Shown: positions 11,005-18,718 of the stretch, one piece after another | Numbering within the stretch: position 1 is the first letter of the stretch | Layout: each line of letters starts with the position of its first letter | Origin: Actinosynnema sp040640215 | Lineage (GTDB): Bacteria > Actinomycetota > Actinomycetes > Mycobacteriales > Pseudonocardiaceae | Direction of reading: 5' to 3' | DNA length: 64,000 nt | Assembly: GCF_040640215.1 (NCBI RefSeq) | Contig: NZ_JBFABG010000001.1 | Span: 955,761 to 1,019,760 of the forward strand | The notes under the pieces: model-generated | The model's input: only the letters and a program-made list of their open reading frames with translations | The model's database searches: none | Told to the model about the DNA's origin: nothing | Translations under genes and position numbers: made by a program

Positions 11005-12219
11005 TCACCTGATGTGCATGCCCGAGATCGCCCGAGCCACCACCAAGCGCTGGATCTCGCTCGTCCCCTCGAAGATGGTGAAGATCTTCGCGTCCCGGTG
11101 CATCCGCTCGACCGGGTGCTCCCGCGTGTAGCCCGCCCCGCCGAGGATGTGGATGGCGCGCTCGGTCGCCCACACCGACACCTCGCCCGCCTTGAGCTTG
11201 GACATCGAGCCCTCGCCCGCCGTGAACGGCACGTTGGTGCGCCCCATCCACGCCGCCCGCCACACCAGCAGCCGGGCCGCGTCGATCTCCATCCTCATGT
11301 TCGCCAGGTCGAACGCGATCGACTGGTTCTCGATGATCTTCCGCCCGAACGCCTCGCGGTCCTTCGCGTACTCCAGCGAGTACTCGTACGCCGCGCGCGC
11401 CACGCCGATCGCCATCGCGCCGACCGTCGGCCGGGTGGTCTCGAAGGTGGCCATGGCCGCCTGGCCGCCCGCCTTGCGCCCCTCCCGCGCCCGCGCCAGC
11501 CGCGCGTCCAGCTTCTCCCTGCCGCCCAGCAGGCAGCGGCCCGGTACGCGGACGTCGTCGAGGAACACGTCCGCCGTGTGCGAGGCCCGCATGCCGTGCT
11601 TCCTGATCTTCCCCGGCGACGACAGGCCCTTCGTGCCCGGCGGCACGACGAACCCGGCCTGGCCGCGCGACCCGAGCGCCGGATCGACCACGGCGGTCAC
11701 GACGTGCACGTTCGCGATGCCCCCGTTGGTGGCCCACGCCTTCTGGCCGTTGAGCACCCACTCGTCCGCGGCCTCGTCGTACACCGCGCGGGTGCGGTAG
11801 CCCGCGACGTCCGACCCGGCCTGCGGCTCGGACGCGCAGAACGCGGCCAGCTTCGGCTCGTCCGCCGTGCCGAAGCACTCGGGCACCCACTCGGCCAACT
11901 GCTCCGGCGCGCCGGAGGCGAAGATGCCCGCCGCCGCCAGGCCGGTGCCCATCAGCGCCAGCGCGATGCCGGCGTCACCCCAGAACAGCTCCTCGGTGGC
12001 GATCGGCAGCGACAGGCCGACCGGGTCGGCGAACCAGGTGGCCAGCGCCTCGAACCCGTACAGGCCGATCTTCGCGGCCTCCCGGATCACCGGCCACGGG
12101 GTCTCCTCCCGCTCGTCCCACTCGGCCGCCGCAGGGCGGATGACCTCCTTCGCGAAGCCGTGCACCCACTTCCGGAGGTCTGCCTGGTCCTCGTTCAGCT
12201 CCAGCGAAAAGCCGCCCAT
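11005..12219 (-). CDS. Acyl-CoA dehydrogenase
   Basis: About 404 residues, the usual acyl-CoA dehydrogenase length. Visible: helical N-terminal domain (LNEDQADLRKWVHGFAKEVI), FAD/substrate segments CASEPQAGSDVAGYRTRA and NGQKAWATNGGIAN, and the C-terminal domain with RQ-like GREAFGRKIIENQSIAFDLANMRM (quoted in part) and FTIFEGTSEIQRLVVARA. It oxidises an acyl-CoA to the 2-enoyl-CoA and gives electrons to ETF. The ATG at 12219 has GTGAGG upstream. It is divergent from a TetR gene, with a double operator between them, which points to direct TetR control and feedback by an acyl-CoA ligand (inference). Confidence 0.92.
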   Translation of the reverse strand: MGGFSLELNEDQADLRKWVHGFAKEVIRPAAAEWDEREETPWPVIREAAKIGLYGFEALATWFADPVGLSLPIATEELFWGDAGIALALMGTGLAAAGIFASGAPEQLAEWVPECFGTADEPKLAAFCASEPQAGSDVAGYRTRAVYDEAADEWVLNGQKAWATNGGIANVHVVTAVVDPALGSRGQAGFVVPPGTKGLSSPGKIRKHGMRASHTADVFLDDVRVPGRCLLGGREKLDARLARAREGRKAGGQAAMATFETTRPTVGAMAIGVARAAYEYSLEYAKDREAFGRKIIENQSIAFDLANMRMEIDAARLLVWRAAWMGRTNVPFTAGEGSMSKLKAGEVSVWATERAIHILGGAGYTREHPVERMHRDAKIFTIFEGTSEIQRLVVARAISGMHIR

Positions 12220-12226
12220 GTGATCC

Positions 12227-12343
12227 TCACGCCTTCGGGATGTCTGACAGGCTCGTGCACCCGATCGGGTCGAACGCGACCACCGCGCGCGACTCGCGGG
12301 TGGCACCCTCGTCGACAGTGGACGCCGCGTCCTCGATGATCAC
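12227..12343 (-). CDS. Possible 38-residue leader protein before the acyl-CoA dehydrogenase
   Basis: A short frame opens with GTG at 12343, nine bases after a GGGAG ribosome site, and stops seven bases before the dehydrogenase start. Its sequence (VIIEDAASTVDEGATRESR and on to SDIPKA) is not low-complexity and has no obvious relative. It could be a translated leader coupling translation to the dehydrogenase, or chance. I cannot assign a function. Confidence 0.3.
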   Translation of the reverse strand: MIIEDAASTVDEGATRESRAVVAFDPIGCTSLSDIPKA

Positions 12344-12369
12344 CTCGTGCAGCTCCCGGCCCCCGTGCC

Positions 12370-12397
12370 TACTCGCAGGTAAGATTACTGATGAGTA
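12370..12397. promoter_or_regulatory. Double TetR-type operator between acyl-CoA dehydrogenase and TetR genes
   Basis: Two 13-bp half-sites face each other: TACTCGCAGGTAA (12370-12382) and TTACTGATGAGTA (12385-12397), so the outer TACTC...GAGTA and inner GTAA..TTAC arms pair exactly. It lies in the divergent promoter, and near copies stand upstream of the second acyl-CoA dehydrogenase gene at 24214-24249. The likely binder is the TetR protein encoded at 12448. Confidence 0.65.
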
Positions 12398-12447
12398 GAT
12401 AGTGCGGCAAGGGGTCCGTTAACCTCTGTCCCGGCCTTGGAGGGGTG

Positions 12448-13134
12448 ATGCACGCAGAGCAACCGGTCCGCACCGGCCGAGCCAAGCGGCTGCCGCGCGC
12501 GGTGCGCGAGCGGCAGATCACGGACGCGGCCGTGGACGTCTTCTCGCGCCTCGGTTTCCACGCCGCGTCGATGGACGAGATCTCCGAGGTCGCGGGGATC
12601 TCCAAACCCATGCTGTACGCCTACCTGGGTTCCAAGGAGGAGCTCTTCGCCACCTGCATCCGGCGCGAGGCCACCCGCATGATGGCGGCCATCGCCGACG
12701 GCGTGGAGACCGACCAGCCGCCGGACGTGCAGTTGTGGAGCGGCCTGCGGGCGTTCTTCGGGTTCGTCGGCGGCAACCGGCCGAGCTGGCAGGTGCTGCA
12801 CCGCCAGGCGTCCTCGCAGGGCGGGCCGTTCGCCGAGGAGCTGGCCGACCTGCGCGGCCGGGCGATCGGCCTGGTGGCGACGCTGCTGGTGCGCTCCGGC
12901 GAGTTTCCCGACGTCCCGCGCGCGGGCGACAAGGAGGCCGAGTCGCTGGCCGCCGCCCTGGTCGGTGCCGGCGAGTCGCTGGCCGACTGGTGGCTGGACA
13001 ACCCCGAGGAGCCCGCCGGCGTGGTCGCGGCCCGGCTGATGAACCTGGTGTGGATGGGCTTCGGCGACCTGGTCGCGGGTCACGTCTGGCACCCGCCGTC
13101 GCGCCGCGCGCCCGGGACGGCGGAGCAGGACTAG
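12448..13134 (+). CDS. TetR family regulator, probable acyl-CoA dehydrogenase repressor
   Basis: About 228 residues. N-terminal TetR HTH: RERQITDAAVDVFSRLGF, ASMDEISEVAGISKPMLYAY, LGSKEELFATCI. The rest is the helical ligand-binding and dimer domain, with many aromatic residues (FFGFVGGNRPSWQVLH). The ATG at 12448 follows GGAGGGG by four bases; a GTG just before it is less well placed. The divergent acyl-CoA dehydrogenase and the operator between them suggest a fatty acid or acyl-CoA sensing repressor that also controls itself. The ligand is not deducible. Confidence 0.88.
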   Translation: MHAEQPVRTGRAKRLPRAVRERQITDAAVDVFSRLGFHAASMDEISEVAGISKPMLYAYLGSKEELFATCIRREATRMMAAIADGVETDQPPDVQLWSGLRAFFGFVGGNRPSWQVLHRQASSQGGPFAEELADLRGRAIGLVATLLVRSGEFPDVPRAGDKEAESLAAALVGAGESLADWWLDNPEEPAGVVAARLMNLVWMGFGDLVAGHVWHPPSRRAPGTAEQD

Positions 13135-13224
13135 CCAAGCCGCGCAGCATGGCCTTCCAGGTGCGGGCGGTCCAGGTAGCCGAACGCGCGGTCTGCTGGT
13201 CGTGCTCCTGGTGGCGGGGTCGGG

Positions 13225-13851
13225 CTAGCTCAGCAACACCCAGGTCGCGGTGCAGCGGACCGTCACGACGATCTGCTGCGCCGCCAGGTTCAGCTCGTCC
13301 ATCCGGGGCGCGTCGCCGACCGAACCGCCGTAGGCGGCCATCGCCCGGCCCGCCGACGCCTCGGCCGCCCACGTCTCGCCGTCACCGTCGGAGAGGCGCA
13401 GCAGCGAGCCCAGGCGCGCGCCCAGCGCGTCCGCGTACCCCTCGGCCCGCCGGCGGTTGTCCGCCACGGCCTCCCGCTGCGCCTCGCGGATCGCGTCGGC
13501 GTCGTCGGCGAGCTGCCAGCTAGGTCCGTTGAGCCACGTCGGCTCGGCGGCGACCAGTGCGGCCAGCAGGTCGTCGAGCTGGGTCAGGTCGTCGACCCGC
13601 AGCACGTACTGCTGTGCCGCGCGACTGCCCGCCCGCTGCTGCCCGTCCCAGTTGTCGTGCACGTTGAGCTGTCGCGACCGCACCTCGACGCCCGCTCGCT
13701 CCAGCACCGGTTCGACCGAGGCGACGCGCCTGGTCAGCAGGTCCACCGCCTCGTTGCGGGTCGTGCCCACGGTCTCGAAGTTCACCTGCACCTCGGCCCG
13801 GTCGGCGGTGCGCTCAACCTTGCCGGTGCCCTTGGTCACGACTTCAGCCAC
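13225..13851 (-). CDS. SIMPL (DUF541) domain protein
   Basis: About 208 residues with the SIMPL pattern: VTKGTGKVERTADRAEVQVNF at the start, a helix AVDLLTRRVASVEPVLERAGVE, strand YVLRV, and AEGYADALGARLGSLLRLSDG. There is no signal peptide, unlike many homologues (BP26, YggE), so it is probably cytoplasmic. The GTG at 13851 (VAEVVTKGTG) is preferred to an upstream ATG because homology starts there. SIMPL proteins have been linked to oxidative stress and channel-like oligomers, but the role here is unknown. It is divergent from the AAA ATPase gene with an 18-bp palindrome between. Confidence 0.85.
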   Translation of the reverse strand: MAEVVTKGTGKVERTADRAEVQVNFETVGTTRNEAVDLLTRRVASVEPVLERAGVEVRSRQLNVHDNWDGQQRAGSRAAQQYVLRVDDLTQLDDLLAALVAAEPTWLNGPSWQLADDADAIREAQREAVADNRRRAEGYADALGARLGSLLRLSDGDGETWAAEASAGRAMAAYGGSVGDAPRMDELNLAAQQIVVTVRCTATWVLLS

Positions 13852-13898
13852 GTGGACCAGCCAACCCGCCCACCGGCCTATCCGCAACGATATGCAAA

Positions 13899-13916
13899 TC
13901 TAGCTAATTAACTAGA
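13899..13916. promoter_or_regulatory. AT-rich 18-bp palindrome between SIMPL and ATPase genes
   Basis: The word TCTAGCTAATTAACTAGA is palindromic except for one mismatched pair (positions 6 and 13), and it is the most AT-rich spot for kilobases. It sits upstream of both divergent genes, so it may be a shared operator or overlap -35 elements. Confidence 0.45.
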
Positions 13917-13947
13917 CAGCCTGATACGACGTGACTCGCGCCGAGTA

Positions 13948-13983
13948 TTGGATCTGCCCTAGACACCTCGATACCGTCCGAGG
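13948..13983 (+). promoter_or_regulatory. Promoter of a probably leaderless AAA ATPase mRNA
   Basis: A -35 TTGGAT (13948-13953), 18-bp spacer and -10 TACCGT (13972-13977) are followed by six bases and the ATG at 13984. Transcription would start at or next to the start codon. Confidence 0.6.
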
Positions 13984-15177
13984 ATGGACCCGGTCCGCAA
14001 CCCGTTCGCCCCCGGCGCGGGGCAGCGCCCGCCCGAGCTCGCCGGTCGGGACAAGGAACTCGCCGCGTTCGACGTCGTCCTGGAACGGGTGGCGCGCGGC
14101 CGTCCCGAGCGCAGCCTGGTGCTCACCGGCCTGCGCGGCGTGGGCAAGACCGTGCTGCTCGGTGAACTCCGGTCGATGGCGGTCAAGCGCGGGTGGGGCG
14201 CGGGCAAGATCGAGGCGCGGCCGGACGCGGGGCTGCGGCGGCCGTTGTCCGCCGCGCTGCACCGGGCGATCCGGGACCTGGCCGTGCGGCACCGCGCGCC
14301 GGACCGGGTGGAGTCCGTGCTGGGCGTGCTGAAGGCGTTCGCGCTGCGCGCCAACCCGGACGACGCGAAGCTGCGCGACCGGTGGCAGCCGGGCATCGAC
14401 GTGCCCGCCGCGCGGGGTCGGGCGGACTCCGGGGACATCGAGATCGACCTGGTCGAGCTGTTCACCGAGGTCGCGGAGCTGGCGCAGGACGTGGGCACCG
14501 GGGTCGCGCTGCTCGTCGACGAGATGCAGGACGTGCCGGCGGACGACATCTCGGCGCTGTGCGCGGCGTGCCACGAGCTGTCCCAGTCCGGCGCGCCGCT
14601 GGTCGTGGTCGGGGCGGGGCTGCCGCACCTGCCGGCCGTGCTCTCGGCGTCGAAGTCGTACTCCGAGCGGCTGTTCCGGTACGTGCGGATCGACCGGCTG
14701 TCCCGGGAGGACGCCGACCGGGCGGTGCTCGCGCCGGTGGAGCGCGAGGAGGCGGGCATCGCGGACGAGGCGCTGGACGCGCTCTTCGACGCCTCCGGCG
14801 GCTACCCGTACTTCATCCAGGCGTACGGCAAGGCCGCGTGGGACGCCGCGCCGGCCGACCCGATCACGCCGGTGGACGTGGCGGTGGCCGCGCCGGAGGC
14901 GGACGTGGAGCTCGCGGTCGGGTTCTTCGGGTCGCGGTACGAGCGGGCCACGCCCGCCGAGCGGGAGTACCTGCGGTCGATGGCGGAGCTGACGGACGGC
15001 AAGGACGCGGGCGTGAACACCGCGCAGGTCGCCGAGCACCTCGGGCGCAAGCCGTCGTCACTGTCGCCCGCGCGGGACAGCCTCATCAAGAAAGGCCTGG
15101 TCTACAGCGCGGAACGCGGGCAGATCGCGTTCACCGTGCCGCACTTCGGGCGCTTCCTGCTCGGGCGCGAGGACTGA
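13984..15177 (+). CDS. AAA+ ATPase (Orc1/Cdc6-like, archaeal-ATPase group)
   Basis: A 397-residue P-loop ATPase: Walker A GLRGVGKT (residues about 47-54), Walker B VALLVDEMQD, sensor-like LVVVGAGLPHLP, and a C-terminal winged helix (AEREYLRSMAELTDGKDAG to HLGRKPSSLSPARDSLIKKGLVY). The order is that of Cdc6/Orc1-like and STAND-type ATPases that pair an ATP switch with DNA binding. Close relatives are common in actinomycetes but their job is not established. It is transcribed from its own leaderless-type promoter, divergent from SIMPL. Confidence 0.85.
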   Translation: MDPVRNPFAPGAGQRPPELAGRDKELAAFDVVLERVARGRPERSLVLTGLRGVGKTVLLGELRSMAVKRGWGAGKIEARPDAGLRRPLSAALHRAIRDLAVRHRAPDRVESVLGVLKAFALRANPDDAKLRDRWQPGIDVPAARGRADSGDIEIDLVELFTEVAELAQDVGTGVALLVDEMQDVPADDISALCAACHELSQSGAPLVVVGAGLPHLPAVLSASKSYSERLFRYVRIDRLSREDADRAVLAPVEREEAGIADEALDALFDASGGYPYFIQAYGKAAWDAAPADPITPVDVAVAAPEADVELAVGFFGSRYERATPAEREYLRSMAELTDGKDAGVNTAQVAEHLGRKPSSLSPARDSLIKKGLVYSAERGQIAFTVPHFGRFLLGRED

Positions 15178-15403
15178 TCCCCGGCCCTGGGGAGCGCCCC
15201 GGCGTCGGGCCGGGGGAGCTGTTGGTGAGCTGTCCGGTCCAGGTAGGTGTCTGTCAGGCGAATCGTAGGGACTTTTCCGGTGGATGCCGGTGATTCATCG
15301 GTATGTGCCCCACCTCACCGGACAAACGGGTGCTTTTGCGGGCGGCAGGGTGCATACTTGAGGCACACCACCGAGAGACACCGCTGAGAGGGATGAACCC
15401 CCC
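15178..15403. other. Leader and promoter region of the 48-residue protein gene
   Basis: These 226 bases hold no gene. Complementary words TCCGGTG (15276-15282) and CACCGGA (15316-15322) can form a stem in the leader. GAGAGGG near 15386 gives a ribosome site for the small gene. No known riboswitch was recognised. Confidence 0.35.
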
Positions 15404-15550
15404 ATGAACTTCACTGCGAAGCTCCGCGCTCGTCGTGTCGAGGCTCGCAACCGCAAGGCTGTCGCCCGCGCGATCGAGATGGCACCGACCCCGGCCATGC
15501 GACACGAGCTGATGGCGATCGCCCAGTCCCAGGTGACCTCCCTCCGCTAA
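15404..15550 (+). CDS. Conserved-looking small basic protein, 48 residues
   Basis: The frame starts MNFTAKLRARRVEARNRKAV and ends AIAQSQVTSLR, with stop TAA at 15548-15550. It is strongly basic at the N-terminus (eight Arg/Lys in the first 18 residues after Met) and then amphipathic helical. Support for being real: own leader with a purine-rich ribosome site, a strong terminator 80 bases downstream, and normal codon use. It has no transmembrane segment. The basic helix suggests nucleic-acid or ribosome binding, but this is only inference; I do not recognise a named family. Confidence 0.65.
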   Translation: MNFTAKLRARRVEARNRKAVARAIEMAPTPAMRHELMAIAQSQVTSLR

Positions 15551-15628
15551 GACCTCCGCGTCGAGACGGCAACCCGATCGACACCGGGTACACGCCCCGC
15601 TGTCTCGCGCGTTCAGGCGAAGGGGAAC

Positions 15629-15671
15629 GTCGAAGGCCCTGCCGCACCTCCCGCGCGACAGGGCCTTCGAC
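15629..15671 (+). terminator. Strong terminator after the 48-residue protein gene
   Basis: A perfect 13-bp stem GTCGAAGGCCCTG/CAGGGCCTTCGAC (15629-15641, 15659-15671) with a 17-nt loop. Confidence 0.75.
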
Positions 15672-15691
15672 TACTGTCGAGACATTTGAAA

Positions 15692-15707
15692 CGTGATCTG
15701 TGTCACA
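15692..15707. promoter_or_regulatory. CRP/FNR-family-like site
   Basis: The sequence CGTGATCTGTGTCACA fits the GTGA-N6-TCAC core bound by Crp/GlxR-type regulators. It stands 50 bp before a terminator hairpin and 300 bp before the NYN gene. Confidence 0.45.
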
Positions 15708-15803
15708 CTCGATAGGGGGTGTAACAGTCCACGATCGTGTCTCGATGTTCCTGGTGACCCCGCGATGCTGTCGGACCCCCGACCTGGCAGCACCGCGGGG
15801 TTT
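15708..15803 (+). ncRNA. Candidate small RNA or attenuated leader
   Basis: Between the CRP-like site and the hairpin at 15758-15800 (7-bp outer stem CCCCGCG/CGCGGGG, internal loop, 4-bp inner stem GCTG/CAGC, then TTT) there is room for a short transcript of about 85 nt. No convincing reading frame covers it. It may be a free small RNA or a terminated leader of the NYN gene. Evidence is structural only. Confidence 0.3.
15758..15803 (+). terminator. Terminator or attenuator hairpin upstream of the NYN gene
   Basis: Stem 15758-15764 pairs with 15794-15800, inner stem 15767-15770 with 15788-15791, followed by a short T-run (15801-15803). The rest of the stretch to 16000 shows nothing I can name. 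Confidence 0.55.
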
Positions 15804-16000
15804 CCGCTATCTCCCCCGACTGCTCTCTCAGGACATGTCCGGACTACTTGGACGTGGCAGAGCCGGTCCAGGTGTCGTCCTGTCTACGGGCACGCCTCAT
15901 CATCACTATCCCCCTGAATGTGTCTTGTCCCCCATGGACACCACCCATGGTGCCACCGGGGTACGACAGTTTTTTGAGGGTTTGCTGAGAGCATGGGCCG

Positions 16001-16375
16001 ATGAGCCGTCCGCTCCTGGTGGTTGACGCCGCAAATGTCGTCGGATCCGTTCCCGACGGGTGGTGGCGCGACCGCGCCGGAGCGGCGTCAAAATTGCGGA
16101 ACGCCCTGGTAGAAGTGGGTGAGCGGGGCCTGTCCGGGTTCGCCGAGGGACCGCTGGAAGTGGTCCTGGTGGTGGAAGGCGAAGCCCGCCACGTGCAGTC
16201 GATACCCGGCGTCCGTGTGGTCTCCGCCACGTCCTCCGGAGACGACGCGGTGGTCGACGTGGTCCGCTCCGAAGCCCCCAACCGCACGACTGCGGTCGTC
16301 ACCGCCGACCGCGAACTCCGCCGCCGCGTCACCGAACTCGGGGCGTCCGTCCTCGGTCCGCGCTCGGTGCGCTGA
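16001..16375 (+). CDS. NYN/PIN-like domain protein
   Basis: A 124-residue protein with the NYN (YacP-like PIN-fold) pattern: LLVVDAANVVGSVPDGWWRDR at the start with the first acidic residue (VDAANV), a central SATSSGDDAVVDVV with two Asp, and VVTADRELRRRVTELGASV at the end (ADRELR acidic site). Such proteins are predicted metal-dependent RNases. The acidic residues needed for metal binding are all present. Nothing adjacent suggests a partner. The start ATG is chosen because homology begins there; the ribosome site is weak. Confidence 0.75.
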   Translation: MSRPLLVVDAANVVGSVPDGWWRDRAGAASKLRNALVEVGERGLSGFAEGPLEVVLVVEGEARHVQSIPGVRVVSATSSGDDAVVDVVRSEAPNRTTAVVTADRELRRRVTELGASVLGPRSVR

Positions 16376-16852
16376 GCCCCGTAGCGCCCTTGTTCTCCGG
16401 AAAACCGGCCGGTCCGTTCGGAAGAAGTCCGAGAGCGCGCACTCGCCGCACCCGCCGACCGTCCGGCGACGGACGTGCAACGGCCCCGGCCCTCGCACCG
16501 ACTTCGGCATCGCGCAGAAAACGCGACCGACAGAACCACTTTGCGGCCGGTCTGCCGGTCGGGCTCGCGGAGTTCCTCCAGAGCTGCGGTGGTCCACTCG
16601 ATCTCATACGCCACGGTTCAGGCGACACCGAACTCGGCGAGCACCTCGTGGTGCGGGACGCGTGGTCCGGCAGAGGTCGTCGTGTAAAGCAGGAACTGCA
16701 CCGCGACGCGGCCAGCGCGGAGATCCAGGCATGGTGAGGCAGCCGGCCGGCTGGGCCATCTCCGACTCGCGCGAGGTCCGGGTCTGGTCGGCTCGCTTCG
16801 GCGCGTGTGAGCGTCCACATCCTGGATCGCGAAATACCAGACCTCGGGCCTC
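16376..16852. other. Gene-poor stretch with a decayed toxin-antitoxin locus
   Basis: No intact gene is supported here. On the minus strand lie the tail of an antitoxin-like frame and the head of a RelE-like frame (see next entry). The remainder shows no clear coding signal or RNA. Confidence 0.5.
16525..16656 (-). pseudogene. Decayed RelE/ParE-type toxin with antitoxin tail
   Basis: Reading the minus strand, a frame ends VPHHEVLAEFGVA at the TGA (16618-16620), which looks like the C-terminus of a RelB/Phd-type antitoxin. Three bases on, a GTG at 16614 opens MAYEIEWTTAALEELRE, close to the start of RelE/ParE toxins. After about 30 residues (to VVLSV) toxin similarity is lost and the catalytic C-terminal half is missing; upstream the antitoxin body is also unrecognisable. 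The typical gene order and tight spacing support a once real operon. It is non-functional as it stands. Confidence 0.5.
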
Positions 16853-18709
16853 GTGTTGACTCCCGACGTGACGACCGCTCCACGCCGCCGTGCCCGTGTC
16901 CGCGCTCCTGAACTGGTCGGTCGCGGCTGGCTGAACACCGGTGATCGCGAGATCCGGCTCAAAGACCTGCGCGGCAAGATCGTGCTGCTCGACTTCTGGA
17001 CCTTCTGCTGCATCAACTGCCTGCACGTCCTGGACGAGCTGCGCCCCCTCGAAGCCGAGTACCCGGACGTCCTGGTCACGATCGGCGTCCACTCGCCGAA
17101 GTTCGTCCACGAGGCCGATCCCGACGCGCTCGAAGCGGCCGTGGAGCGGTACGAGGTGCACCACCCCGTCCTGGACGACCCCGAGCTCACCACCTGGCAG
17201 AACTACGCCGTCAAGGCGTGGCCGACGCTCGTCGTGGTCGACCCCGAGGGTTACGTCGTGCACGTCGCCGCCGGTGAGGGGCACGTCGACGCCCTGCGCC
17301 AGATCGTCGCCGAGCTGGTCGCCGAGCACGACGCCAAGGGCACCCTGCACCGGGGCGACGGTCCGTACGTCCCGCCCGCCCCGGCCGGCACCGAGCTCCG
17401 CTTCCCGGCCAAGGCGGTGCCGACCCCGCGCGACACGCTGCTGGTCAGCGATTCCGCCCACCACGCGCTGGTCGAGCTCGACCTGGACGGCGAGACCGTC
17501 CTGCGCCGCATCGGCACGGGCGAGCGGGGCCGCCGGGACGGCCTCGAACCCACCTTCTCCGAACCGGCGGGCCTCGCGCTGCTGCCCGCCGACGTCGCCG
17601 AGCGGGTCGGCTACCACGTGGTGGTCGCCGACACGGTCAACCACCTGCTCCGGGGCCTGAACCTGGACACCGGCGAGGTCACCACCGTCGCGGGCACCGG
17701 CGAGCAGTGGCGGGACGGCGGGACCGACGGCCCGGCGACCGGGATCGACCTCACCAGCCCGTGGGACGTGGCCTGGTGGGAACCCGCGCGGGGGGTCGTG
17801 ATCGCGCTCGCGGGCAACCACACGCTCGGCCTGTTCAAGCCCCTGGAGAACCGCCTCGAACGGCTCGCGGGCACCACCGTCGAGGGGCTGGCCGACGGCC
17901 CGTTCGACGAAGCGTTCTTCGCGCAGACCTCGGGCCTGGCCGCAGCCGGCGACCGGCTGTGGCTGGTCGACTCCGAGACCTCGGCCCTGCGCTACCTGGA
18001 GGACGGCCGGGTCCGCACCGCCGTCGGCAAGGGCCTGTTCGACTTCGGCCACCGCGACGGCGACGCCGACCAGGCGCTCCTCCAGCACCCGCTGGGCGTG
18101 GCGGTGCTGCCGGACGGCTCGGTGGCCGTCGCGGACACCTACAACGGCGCGATCCGCCGCTACGACCCGGCCACCGGCGAGGTCGGCACGCTCGCCACGG
18201 ATCTCGCCGAACCGTCCGACGTGCTGTTCGTGGCCGGGGAACTGGTCGTCGTGGCCTCGGCCGCGCACCGCCTGGAACGGCCCGTCGCCCCCGGTACCCG
18301 GGTGCTCGGCGAGGCGCACCGGGTGCGCCGCCCGCCGACCGTGCTGGCCCCCGGCGAGCTGGAGCTGAGCGTGGTGTTCACGCCTCCCGCCGGCACGAAG
18401 CTGGACGACCGCCACGGCCCGTCGACCCGCCTGGAGGTCACCAGCTCGCCACCGGAGCTGCTGGCCGCCGGCGCGGGCGTGGGCACCGACCTGACCAGGG
18501 CGCTGCGCCTCGCGGAGGGGTTCGCCGAAGGGGTGCTGCACGTCGTGGCGCAGGCCGCGAGTTGCACCGACGACCCGTCCGTCGAGCACCCGGTGTGCAA
18601 GCTCACCCGTCAGGACTGGGGCGTGCCGGTCCGCATCAGTGCGGACGGCCCTCACCGGCTGCCCCTGCTGATGGGCGGGCTGGACGAGAGCGTCCGGGGG
18701 GGCACGTAG
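16853..18709 (+). CDS. Thioredoxin-like domain fused to NHL repeats (NHLRC2-like)
   Basis: About 618 residues. Residues 20-165 form a thioredoxin/TlpA-like domain with DLRGKIVLLDFWTFCCINC, whose CCINC replaces the common CxxC, then YAVKAWPTLVVVDPEGYVV. Residues 180-480 carry NHL-type six-bladed propeller repeats (LLVSDSAHHALVELDLDGE, VVADTVNHLLRGLNLDTGEV, AVADTYNGAIRRYDP). A C-terminal beta domain follows. There is no signal peptide, so it acts in the cytoplasm. Architecture matches NHLRC2 of animals and its bacterial relatives; the molecular role is not established. GTG at 16853 or 16868 could start it; neither has a good ribosome site. Its TAG stop forms part of the next gene's -10 box. Confidence 0.85.
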   Translation: MLTPDVTTAPRRRARVRAPELVGRGWLNTGDREIRLKDLRGKIVLLDFWTFCCINCLHVLDELRPLEAEYPDVLVTIGVHSPKFVHEADPDALEAAVERYEVHHPVLDDPELTTWQNYAVKAWPTLVVVDPEGYVVHVAAGEGHVDALRQIVAELVAEHDAKGTLHRGDGPYVPPAPAGTELRFPAKAVPTPRDTLLVSDSAHHALVELDLDGETVLRRIGTGERGRRDGLEPTFSEPAGLALLPADVAERVGYHVVVADTVNHLLRGLNLDTGEVTTVAGTGEQWRDGGTDGPATGIDLTSPWDVAWWEPARGVVIALAGNHTLGLFKPLENRLERLAGTTVEGLADGPFDEAFFAQTSGLAAAGDRLWLVDSETSALRYLEDGRVRTAVGKGLFDFGHRDGDADQALLQHPLGVAVLPDGSVAVADTYNGAIRRYDPATGEVGTLATDLAEPSDVLFVAGELVVVASAAHRLERPVAPGTRVLGEAHRVRRPPTVLAPGELELSVVFTPPAGTKLDDRHGPSTRLEVTSSPPELLAAGAGVGTDLTRALRLAEGFAEGVLHVVAQAASCTDDPSVEHPVCKLTRQDWGVPVRISADGPHRLPLLMGGLDESVRGGT

Positions 18710-18718
18710 ACTCTGCTG
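18707..18718 (+). promoter_or_regulatory. -10 box of the GroES-like gene, overlapping the upstream stop codon
   Basis: TAGACT (18707-18712) begins with the TAG stop of the NHL gene and lies six bases before the GTG at 18719, the spacing of a leaderless transcript. Confidence 0.5.
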
